The position numbers and the translations under genes were made by a program. DNA of 64,000 bases. It comes from Glandiceps talaboti. Taxonomy: Eukaryota; Hemichordata; Enteropneusta; Spengelidae. The notes below the pieces were generated by a model, which saw only the letters and a program-made list of their open reading frames with translations, was not told where the DNA came from and did no database searches. Positions 1-25,200 of the stretch are shown here, piece by piece. Where the stretch lies: positions 6,087,501 through 6,151,500 of the forward strand of contig NC_135566.1 of NCBI RefSeq assembly GCF_964340395.1, read 5' to 3'. Position 1 is the first letter of the stretch; the number at the start of each line of letters is the position of its first letter.

Positions 1-13922
<13,922 letters not shown>

Positions 13923-14090
13923 TGTCGTCAAAATTACTACATTCCATGCTGTGCGCTACGCTCAGTGGATGTCTTCATTCTCAAGCGATTGTCTGATTGT
14001 ACGGGTTGATTGTGTGTTGAAATTCGTCTCTAGCTTTCACGTCAGTTGTTTATACATCAAGTTGCATATCCAAGACGGCATTGTACTCCT

Positions 14091-14100
14091 GTCACGTGAC
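14091..14100. promoter_or_regulatory. Palindromic E-box GTCACGTGAC
   Basis: A perfect 10-bp palindrome with a CACGTG core lies 169 bp upstream of the left-hand gene's ATG. It matches the extended site bound by USF and MiT/TFE-type bHLH-zip factors. Promoter function is inferred from position only. Confidence 0.45.
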
Positions 14101-14708
14101 TAGGCATCCACAATTGTAGTCCAAGCGGACAATGTATATCTTAACAGGTGTGCATTGAAGTTAATGATAAGCACCTCAGGGCACAGTTTAAACTCTGACT
14201 CGTTCAATTGAACTAACAGCAAACAACTTATCCTCTTCAAGGTAACATTATGACGGGTGGTCAGACGACAGGTCTTGGAGTCAAATATCAAACAGCCACA
14301 TATTTCTAAGGTTTGTCTGAATTGCCTAAATTGTATCCACTCTCGTATCAAAACTTTAATTAGACGGCGTCCCACCTGTTAGTACGAATGGTAGGGTCTT
14401 ATTCTCTTGTGATATATTGATCTTTAGCTCGACACTCTAATCCCGATCGTTTTGCTTGTGTCTATGTCATAAAAAACTACTTTTCAGAAAGTATTAGAAC
14501 AAGAACCATACATTGGTGAAAGAGGTGAATGTGAATAGAGTTATCTAACTGTATTATCATGTTTCCAAACAGTTTTGATTTTTGCTAAGATGATTTTGTT
14601 GAATTTAGAAAACGTTCACGTAAAAATCGATTGGGTTTAATAAATGAATAATTAATGGGGTGAACTGCAGTCAACAGGTGCCGACTCCCTAGCTTATTGT
14701 ATATTTAA

Positions 14709-14720
14709 CGTGACGTCACG
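14709..14720. promoter_or_regulatory. CRE palindrome CGTGACGTCACG
   Basis: A 12-bp perfect palindrome contains the full cAMP response element TGACGTCA. It lies about 0.8 kb upstream of the left-hand gene's start. A second TGACGTCA is at 3749-3756 inside that gene. Confidence 0.4.
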
Positions 14721-15049
14721 AATTTAACATATTGAAGGATGTAAAGTGTGATCATAAATCAGATTACTCCATTACCTTAGGTTATCTTCTATCAACCAAT
14801 CACCTTTGAAAAAACATATGTTATCAGTAAGAACTTGACCGACATGGTTGAATATTGCTAAAGTTTTGTGGCTGAAGCTAGAGTATGGCTTTTACGTTAC
14901 ACGACACACAACAGGCAACGATTTAGGATAGGCTTGAAACATTACCATTGTAAACAAAATTATTTGTCTACACTTGTCCTTAAATTTTGAGTGTTTTTTG
15001 TTATTCTGGGCTTTCTGTTGATATTGTTCAATTAAGAAAGTTGTTTTGT

Positions 15050-15162
15050 GTATACGTATGTATGTATGTATGTATGTATGTATGTATGTATGTATGTATG
15101 TATGTATGTATGTATGTATGTATGTATGTATGTATGTATGTATGTATGTATGTATGTATGTA

Positions 15163-15225
<63 letters not shown>

Positions 15226-15306
15226 ATGTATGTATGTATGTATGTATGTATGTATGTATGTATGTATGTATGTATGTATGTATGTATGTATGTATGTATG
15301 CATGTA
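15050..15306. repeat. (GTAT)n-(GT)n-(GTAT)n microsatellite
   Basis: About 255 bp of GTAT repeats with a GT block in the middle (15168-15209). Overlapping open frames in several phases on both strands are artefacts of the repeat. Confidence 0.98.
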
Positions 15307-18089
15307 TTTCACTGCTAACGTATACACCAATATAACCAATTCAATTTTAATAACCTCTTAAAACCGCGGAGTTTAAATAAGAATAATTAGAGGCAAATTT
15401 ATAGAGATATACACAATACGATTTATGCTCGTAAAGTAGCCAATAACACAATATCCAATATAGACCAAATTAAGAATACATAATGTTGCTTTATTGTTCA
15501 ATTTCTTTTAATATCCAAGTTCTCTCATAACATGTCACTTAGATTTTAATATCCGATCAACCTATCAATCTCAATCTATGATATAACTACATTGTAACAC
15601 CGTTCATATTTATCCTTAGTTTTCAACCACTTTGTACAGTATCAGAGAGGATGGACGTTTCAAGAGTCTTTTCACATGTTTCATGGGCCGAGTGATATGT
15701 CCTAAATATGGATACTCAAATGAGTCCCTTGGACCTTCAGATAGAGACACGTACGGAGGCCCTGGGATGATTTTCTACTACTTGCATCAAAAAGTAGTCG
15801 TACAGTACTACGCATGGCACGTGCACAGAAATGTAACGCCCGTCCGTACGTGCCGGAGTACGGAGTACAACTTTTTCTCCACAATTAACTGTCCGTAATT
15901 TAAGGAAGCGTTCCGTGATAAATTCCGTTCATCTTGGATTTGATTTGATTTGATTTGACATGATTTGATTTGATTTAAAGTATTGTCCCTCTGCTGCACA
16001 CAATATAATAGTGACGTACTCTAGAAGCTGCGAATTCGAAGTTAATCAGAGGTTTACCTATAGAGGGCAGAAGACAGTTGATGGATGATAAAACTCTCGG
16101 AATGAGTTAATGTTGTGGTGGTAAATAGTACGAGATACGAGTGATCGATTATGATATAATACTAGATCTCTAGCTGGCAAAGGGCCCCAGACAACTGTTT
16201 CTGTGCCTCGTCGAATGTTGAAATTAAAGATGAAAGAGATAGCTTGGTAAATTTGTATCCTATCTCTTCCGCGTACCAAAAGTTCTACTTTAAAAAAGGA
16301 TGTCAAAGGTCGTTTTTTAAATCACGAAGATAATGTTCTTTAAATTATTTGATATTGAAGTGTACTTTTAAAACGTTAGGTAAAGTGATGGCTTTATTTC
16401 TCGAAAACTGTCCCATGTAATGGTATCTTCCAACGAACAATTAGGGACATGAACAAAGTTAACTTGAAAACAGTGTAATTCAGACTGGGAATGTTGGTGC
16501 TTGAAAAATATACATCCACCTTAAAGATGACAGTTCCCTCTCTCACGTATGATCATATGCATGCTATAGCTATTAGTTAATAGACGCATTGATTTAGATA
16601 CAGAAAATATCATTTTACGTGGACTTCCGCTCATATGAAGTACCACCCAATGACTTTATTGTCAGTCTCAGGTGGTAGACAGAAACTTTCTATCCAAAGT
16701 TAACCTATCAAACTGCATGCGTTTGTGTAAACAGTTCCACCAAACATTGATATAGAAATGTAAGCGGAGTGCCTGGACACGAGTTCCAGTGTAACAAGTC
16801 ACCATATTACAGGACACTTGAAAGAGTAAACAGAACAGCGTAATCCAGGTTTATTTGTACAATTTAAAACGTTCGTAGACCAATTACTAGCATTGTTACT
16901 ATTGTGCCTCTCTACTCATTCAGTACCTACTTCTGATCACGGGAAATTACAATTTGCGTGGGAATACCCTTTGTATCAATGTCCAACATTGACTCAGGTG
17001 AATATTCAAATGCGCGGATGTAAGGCGTCAACAAATCGAAAGTGCACTACGATTATAGCAACAAACGTTGTTGTTTCTATGCTGTTTGCATAAATGTCTA
17101 AGAAGGTGACATATTTCCGACTGGAGTGTAAGAAGTAGATTCTTAAGATTAAAATAACAACACTTTTCCAGACGTGTAATCTACACTCATTTCATAACAA
17201 CATTACAAAGATAGGTCGGAAATACTTATTGCCGTAAAATACTCAAATAAGCTTACTGGCCTCTTTACGGCAAATTACAAGACGTAAAAGCATGCTCTAG
17301 CTTGAAAAAATGGAAATGCAAATTTAGTATCATAAATATGTATAAATAAGCTTACACGAATTTGAAAATATCCACATTTAAGCTTACCGCTTATGCTTAA
17401 TATATCACTTTTCTATGTTGTCGACATATTGACAACTTTGAAGTCATGTGCTTCAAACTGGATGACAACGCTGGTAATTTGCCAAAATATATACCCCGTT
17501 CTTTTGATTCCAGCCTAGTTTAATTCGTTCTCGTTTATTTGGACAAAAAGACCAAGTAAACAATTATATAGTCTATTCAGCCATCAGCTTCATTGTAGGG
17601 TGACACATACAAGTCCAACTATTGTTTTAGCCGATGAATGTCCAATTATCGGTGTTTCTATACATTTAAATCTCGACAACAGAAGGGAGAGTTCTCTCTG
17701 AGTCTACAGGCTAAGCCACCTATTATACCATGATTATGATCACGTCACTGTTGTAATTGTATCTGCAACTTCTTGGCATTATAAACAATTTAAATCACTT
17801 TTATCTTCCTTTGATTGCTTCCCACTATTATTCTTTTACATTGTTAATTACTGCGTTCAGAATTAAAACACTCGTCGCCCTGGCCTAGAAAACACATATC
17901 AAATCCCGGATTAAATTCTGGCTTGTGTCCACATTGCCCCTAGACTTTATGAATGAAAAGATCTCATCGGATTTTGTACAGAAATTTGAAACGCTCAAGG
18001 CAGAGCTGAACTTTCCATCACTGTAGATTAGGTGGAACAATATGTCCCACGACGTCCCAGCCTTCCGTGGGGAAGGATTTTACAAATCT

Positions 18090-18128
18090 GTTCGGGGAGG
18101 GGTGGGGGTGGGGTGGGAGGGGAGGGGT
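18090..18128 (+). other. G-rich tract with quadruplex potential
   Basis: Six or more runs of 3-5 guanines separated by single bases lie close together. The pattern meets the usual sequence rule for a G-quadruplex. It is about 1.2 kb upstream of HPS4. Confidence 0.6.
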
Positions 18129-18740
18129 CTTATTTTAGAAAATGGGAATTAGGGGAGGGCTATATTTTCCCTCTAGCCTACCTGTAGACTTGAAGGACTA
18201 ACGCAATACACTATTTCTGCTATAATAACTGACACAATTTTTTGAATTTTCGCTTACTAGTATCTATCGAGGAAATAGTGTAGGCTATTTCACCCGCATT
18301 ACTTACTAGGGAGTTGGTACGTTGATAAGTAAACACGGTAGTTTAAATGATGTTTGAACTGACCATTTGAGTTTTAATCAAATTTTTCATCCTCAAGATA
18401 AAAACTTATTCCAAATGAAATTGTCGAAGCATTATGTACGAAACTTTATTAGAGTCATGCTAGCATTAAGCTTATCTTTTTTTCTACTTTCGTTCGCCAT
18501 ACTTTTTTAAATATATTTTTTGTCCGCCATGGTTTTCTTTTTACCATGGGATTTTTTTCTGTCTCATAATCTTCAAATGTTTTGAAATTGTTATACATTT
18601 CAAATTTTGTGAAGGAAAATGTGGTCGGCTATTTTTTTTTTAATTCCCAGTCACTAGTAGTCTCCCTAGGGGTTTACGGTGTTCACCCGACTGTTCGCAA
18701 TCACTCATTCAGGTCGCTATTGTGTGTTTTTAAAAAAAAA

Positions 18741-18953
18741 TTAAATAAAGAGTGAAAAAAGCCCCCGAGACTTGAGCAGAAGTCCAGAGTGAATGTGGAT
18801 ACCGAGTGGTAAGATACTGGGGATGATGTGGCGGAGCAACGTTAGTAGTGCGCCTAGTAATGCTGTGCCTTCACACAAATTGACCGTGGTGAGTAGTACG
18901 AGTAGTAGTAGTAGTAGTAGTAGCAGGAGGGGGAAACAACTGTTAGATTGCAA
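18741..18953 (-). other. 70-codon open frame with hydrophobic N-terminus; doubtful
   Basis: The frame starts MQSNSCFP and continues with about ten leucines and a short tail, looking like a signal peptide. The leucine run is encoded by a CTA (AGT) microsatellite, so the resemblance may be accidental. No intron, homologue or poly(A) signal supports it. Confidence 0.12.
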
Positions 18954-19250
18954 TCTTTGATCGATCTGATCGTTGACTTAAAGTTGGAAACCCTCCAATT
19001 GGCGCTGCCCGGAATTCTCGAATTTAACAATTTTATCAAAATTATCCTTTTTTTTCGACTCCCCCCCCCCCCCCCATTTCAGTGATTTCACCAAAGACCC
19101 CCCCTCCCCTTTGATTCTTCCTGGCTCTGTCTTCGTCCCCTCATTTATCTCACAACTTAATAGCAACTCCCAGGTTTATATCATGGTGACTTGTCAGTTA
19201 CCAAGGTTACAATGGTGGCGTCCTTGTTGTCCTCGACAAGAATACACATA

Positions 19251-19310
19251 AGGTCACGACCTCTGTAGTGACCTCTTTTACGTCACATGACTCAAGATGG
19301 CGGACGACAT
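19251..19310 (+). promoter_or_regulatory. HPS4 start region: TCACATGA box, AGGTCA inverted repeat, AAGATGGCGG
   Basis: AAGATGGCGG (19294-19303) overlaps the start codon and matches the YY1-type initiator seen at many housekeeping genes. TCACATGA (19283-19290) is the M-box type E-box recognised by MiT/TFE factors in vertebrates. AGGTCAC (19251-19257) and GTGACCT (19268-19274) are inverted half-sites. Function is inferred from motif match and position. Confidence 0.4.
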
Positions 19311-19668
19311 TCACAGGTAAACGTTTTGGGTGTACGCGTATACCCCTGAATTTGTGATCTCCTTGTAAAACAGTCGTATTTATGGAGTTCAAGCAACGCC
19401 CTCTGTCAAGCTGGGTTTGGAATTCTCGATCAGTTAAATCCAACTGTGTTTCTTGCGTAATATACGTGAACACGGTCACGTCGTCAAGGCTCAATCAAGG
19501 TAGTTGAACAGTCGATGTCAAAGACTCAAACGCTTTTCCCATAGATCCACAGTGAATAGACAGTACCGAAGACAGCGACAACACCACTTTACAAACATGA
19601 ACACAATATTCACGTTTGGATCGGTTTTGAATCGTTATCCTTAACTGTTGGTCCAATGGTGAGGGTGG

Positions 19669-19704
<36 letters not shown>

Positions 19705-22217
19705 TGTATGTCTATCTGTCTGTCTGTCTATTGTGTTTGTAAGTCTGTCCATGGACGTATTAATACAGACGTCCATGGTCTGTCTGTGTCTGTCTCCGTT
19801 TGTCCATCCGCCTGTCTGACTTTCCATCCATTCATCCATCCATCCGTCCGTCCGTCCGTCCGTCCGTCCGTCCGTCCATACATTCATTCATCCATCCATC
19901 CATCCATCCATCCATCCATCCATCCATCCATTCATCCATCCACCCATCCATCCGTCCGTCCATCCATCCATCCATCCATTCATCTGTCTGTCCGTCCGTC
20001 CGTCCGTCCGTCCATTCATCCATCCACCCATCCATCCATCCATCCATCTATCTATTTATCTATCCATCCGTCTGTGTGCTTATGTCATATTACTTTGACG
20101 TCATCAGTTTATGGTATGTCAACTTTGCTCTTTGCAGTGATGGCCAGAAGATTTTCTTTGTGTACGACCATTCTGCAATGCAATGTGAAGAAGATGATCT
20201 CAAAGATGCCATAGTTTATTTTCATCCTCAAAATGTAAGTATTGCAGTATTTCACAACTTTACAACAGACTTTTAGTTAGAAAATTGTAAGGGGCAATTA
20301 CGCGCACGCGTGTGTATATATATTTTTGACATTTCTTCTTTGAATATTCCAATAGATGGAAAGCATGTTATTTGTAACATTGTACTAGTCATAGTGATAA
20401 AGTTACCTGTTTGGAATCTAGTTTTGAAGCAGTTACTTAGCTTTTGCCTGAATATCTCGGACGTCATCAGTGTAATGATGTTACCATATGCCATTTGTTC
20501 AGATGAAAGCTACATTATAGTCGCTTCAGAACTAGATTTCAGAAAGGTAACTTCATCACTACTACAATCAATAATCAAGTATTAATTTCTATTCTACTAT
20601 TGTACCAGTCATTTATGGTGCAAGGATAAAAAGAAGATGGAGGGGATGGGGGTGGGGGTGGGTCTTGTATGTATTTGTTTTAGCCAAATACTATGCATGA
20701 AGAGTGTGTGAATGACATCACCTGGTTGGCTTACCTTAGTTGTATGTTGGAAGTGTTGTTCGGTAGATCAGCTTTTTCATTAAGTGCTGTACATGCCATA
20801 GATTGGAACTCTGTCACCTGTTTACCAAGGGTCCCCATGCAAAAGTGTGTTTTAGATATTCATCTAATCATACAGTGAGTCTGGGTCCTCACTCACTTCA
20901 CAACTTTCTAGGTCATTCTCTTTACAGATGTAATTTGAAGTCAACGCTTCAATTTAAGCAAAAATGTGTAATTTCATTCATGCCCCCCCAAAAACCGAGT
21001 GAATTTGGAGATATGAAATCTGTTGAATGTTCTTTTATAACATTGTACTCCAATTTTTTTGCCAGCTACCTTTGGAACGGCAGTGTATTTTATGTGGCCA
21101 ATTGATGGGAATGGTCAACTTTATCAAGACTTTGACCAAATCACTTCCTAAATGTTATAAACTGAAACATATGAAGTTTGCTGTTAAACATCATGGTGTT
21201 TACACTCTGGTATGTTCATTTATAAATTATATCTCTTTATCAATGTCAGTAATAATGTCTTTATTTCACTAGTATGTGCCCACACCAGTGCAAGTAATCA
21301 CTGGTACATACGTAATAATACATGTAACTTTTTTGAAACTTTATTCCATTAAACTTATCAATATTCACTACTCAATAGACATCAATCAATATACATCATT
21401 TTTCTTCTCTTTTTTGCTCATCAGGCATTAGCTGGTAATATAACAGAGCCAGATTCAGCACTATGTCAAAGACTTAGTAACTTGCTATCAATATTTGTAT
21501 TTTACCACGGTTCAATCAGTCATGTACTGCAGGTAATTATCTTCCTCCTCTTTGGTACAGTCTACAGTAGCTTCAACGGTTAGAGACAGTTCTCAAACAT
21601 GAAGTATAGGTACATGGCTTTATTAATCAGAATGTTGAGATGGAACAGTGGACCCATATTTGGAGATATTTTGGCAGCACATCCCATTTTATCTTCATAT
21701 GGGAGTAACCAACCGTTATTGACTACATTTGTACGGAAAGTAAAAATGTGCTATAACCAGCCAGCACTATATTTCCCTTTAATTTTAAGTATATACATGT
21801 ATTATAGCACTTTGTTTTGTTAATACATAATTGATCCAGAAATTCTTTCATCTCTTATTGTGTATGTTTTTTTCTCTTTATGCTTTCCTGTTCCTTCATT
21901 ATCCAGGCTGAGAGTGGTAACAGAGATACCTTCCTGTCAGAAATGGCCAAGATTTGGGAGTGCTATCTCCCATACGTTCATCACTATGGCAACGAAATGG
22001 CAACTATATTTGAACCTTTACCTAGGATAAAATCACCTAAAGTAAGTTTTACATAGACACATACAGACAGAAATGTGTACATACATACATACATACATAC
22101 ATACATACATACATACATACATACATACATACATACATACATACATACATACCTACCTACCTACCTACCTACCTACCTACCTACCTACCTACCTATCGGC
22201 AGACAGACAGACAGACA

Positions 22218-22264
<47 letters not shown>

Positions 22265-25200
22265 TGTTTTCCATGTTTTGTTACTGTCACCCATGTTTCT
22301 CATAAATTGATTATAATAATACATTTTCATTGTTTTCCTTATGAGAGAAGTTAACAGTTATCTCTGACTGATACAATGACTCTGTTAATACATTGTAAGC
22401 TAGAATTACATTTACGGATCATTCAAACTAAATATGACAAATTCTAGATGTCCTACAATCTCCTTATATCACGAGTCACACATACAATATGAATTTACAT
22501 AGTTTAACGTTGTCTTTCTTCTTTTTCTTCCTTTTTTTTTGCTGTCAGGGATGTAGGTCTTTGTATTTAAAGACGCATCATCTGTTACAGTCTTGTCAAA
22601 GTCATTCAGGTGTACTTCAAGGATGTCTCATCTTTAACAATAGGTGAGTCCTCAACTATCAAACTAAATACTGGTTGTGTGTATGTGTGTATGTATGTAT
22701 GTATGTATGTATGTATGTATGTATGTATGTATGTATGTATGTATGTATGTATGTATGTATGTATGTACATGTGTGTGTGTGTGTGTGTGTGTGCATCTGC
22801 ATCTGTGTGTGTCTGTGTGTGTCTGTCTGTGTCTGTGTGTCTGTCTGTGTGTCTGTCTGTGTCTGTGTCTGTGTCTGTGTCTGTGTCTGTGTCTATATGT
22901 CTGTGTCTAAGATAAGATATGTAAGTGTGTGGGATAACTTGACTGAAAGTTATACTATAAAAATCTCCTCTAATTGTTCACAGTGTACTCCATAGTCAGC
23001 TGTGTCCTGATCTACTCTACAGAATATTACTACTTCAACCCAATCAAACTCATGTAAGTATCATTATTGATTGTCATTCAGTGGTAAACAATTGCTGACT
23101 GTCATTCAGTGGTAAACAATTACTGTCATTCAGTGGTAAACAATTGCTGACTCTGAGGTTGAGTTTCCATTGCACATGTTTTTGCAAAGAATCTGTGTAC
23201 ATTGATACATTGAACTGCTTGGGAGGTCAGAAGAATCATAAATTCAATCCTCTGTTGTATAGGTAACCAGTGAAGTGTACATAGTGTTTCCGTGATTCTA
23301 TCGTACTTCCTGGTCTTTGTGATGAGACGTACAGCAGTGTTCTGAACTAGTTGAAGTTTCTTTCTAGCTTGGGGTATGCCAAATAGGAGACCATTTCCTA
23401 AGTCCAGCTTTGACATTACAAAGGCATGGACAAGATGTAAAGTCGCTTCCTGTGTCAAGTACTTACTGATTTTTCCAATATTTCTGATGTGATAGTATGC
23501 AAATTTACATACTTGATTCACATGATCTTTCATGCTCATTATCCTGTCCAATGTAGCTCCAAGGTCTTGTACTTTCGCAACAGGAGTTATTTCACTATCG
23601 ATGGTGTTGGTATTTGAAAAGTTGATGCTAATGAGTCTTGGCTGATCCAAAGAAAATGACTTCTGTTTTTGTCTGATTGAGTTTCAATAAGTTGCAGTTC
23701 ATCCATTTGTGTAACTCTGTTACAATTGATATGACAATAGTGTTAGTCATGTCTTTAAATTTATAGCAGATTTGTATATGTTATTGAATCAATGGAAGAC
23801 ATCATGCCTATTTTCTGTTTTGTTTTTGTTTGTTTTTCTGTAGCACCCATCGAAAACTGTTGAAACAGGTGAGTGTCTGTAAAGATTTTTTATTTACTAT
23901 TACCAAAATATAACATTAAGCATAAAATATATGTTCTAATCTTTTAAAAAACAAATCCCACTTTATATAACATCTTTACCAAGATATCTGTAATTTTGTC
24001 TTTTTGATGATATAGAGATTGCATTATCAATAACTTTTACACTTTTACTATTATTACATGTATACCTGATATCTAGGCCATTGTTTGTCATTCTTGGTGC
24101 ATTTTCACACTTTCAAGAAGTAATTTGTTCTACCTGATTATTCCTGATGGAGATCAAGACTGTAAGGTCACTCTGCCCTCACTGGCCTGCTCTTGAAGGG
24201 TTGACAGATGTGTGAGGGCGCCCTGTCATGGCGTACCCTACAGACCAATGGAGATCCTGCTTTGATGCAGTCAATTGCTGTTACATAGACATTGGGAGCA
24301 TTTTTATCTATGTATTAAATTATAAGGTACTTGTTGGTTGCATGTTTGTGTACAGGTTTAGTAATGTGCACTCGGTGATTCTCCAAATGTCATTATTTTT
24401 TAACTTTACTTCATCAGATTTTAAATCGCCCCCTGGATGTATTTTCCTTTCACAGGTTAAATAATGTTCACTCAGTGACACACTAGACATGGTTTAGTCT
24501 TTGTCATAACCTTTTCACTTTTATTTCATCAGATTTCAGATTGCCTTTTGGTGTGAGGATGTTGTCAGTTTTCTTAACTGAGAAAGAGTACGAGGCTTTA
24601 CTTCAAAGTCAGAGACCGAAACAGAAGAAATCACACTGCTATGCTTTAACGCCAAACCTCTTTAACACTCCTCCCGACACACAGACAGACTCTGATAGGA
24701 AAGGACTTGCTGATTCATCAAGTGTGTCGTTTCACCTGACTGAAAGTAGTCCGGATATTTCAGCCATCTCGGATATGGATTCGGATATATCAAGCAAACA
24801 CAGTCTGACGTCAAGTCATCGCAGAATGGGATCAGAAGACAGATATACCACAGAGGAAAGTGTTTGTGAGGAGGAAATGGAGGGAAACGTTAAGATTATC
24901 GAAAGGACTAGAGAATCGACAAATAAGTCAGAAAAGAAAACATCACAGAAGGAATTCAGTATTGAAAACCTGACTCACTTAATCAAAACAATCTCGGGAC
25001 ATTGTTTAGTCGATTTGGAAAACAAAGATGATGTGCTTAATGCACAGCAAACTTCAGGAGACCATAAACTCCACAGTGAAAATGTACCAATACCAGAGGA
25101 AACAGACTCTACCAGTGACAGCAATGGGTTGACTGAATCCAGGACAAACAGTGTGACCCATACAACAAACGTATGTGATGGACAGCATCTTAACTCTGAG

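Larger units (their letters stand above)
13923..19296. other. Divergent intergenic region between left-hand gene and HPS4
   Basis: About 5.4 kb separates the two divergent start codons. It contains E-box and CRE palindromes near the left-hand gene, a 260-bp GTAT/GT microsatellite, a GATTT run, a G-rich tract near 18.1 kb, AGT repeats near 18.9 kb and poly-C near 19.06 kb. No gene is supported. Open frames at 15632-15898 and 16058-16306 have no recognisable features. Confidence 0.6.

Noticed and set aside
14987-15361. Poly (Cys-Met-Tyr-Val) and (His-Thr-Tyr-Ile) frames
   Set aside because: Pure translation of the GTAT/GT microsatellite.
15632-15898. 88-codon plus-strand intergenic frame
   Set aside because: No recognisable motif, no flanking splice sites, ordinary composition; likely chance.
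19708-20276. Poly (Ser-Ile-His-Pro) frames of 158-168 codons
   Set aside because: Product of the TCCA/TCCG array; the last part overlaps true HPS4 exon 2 by chance.
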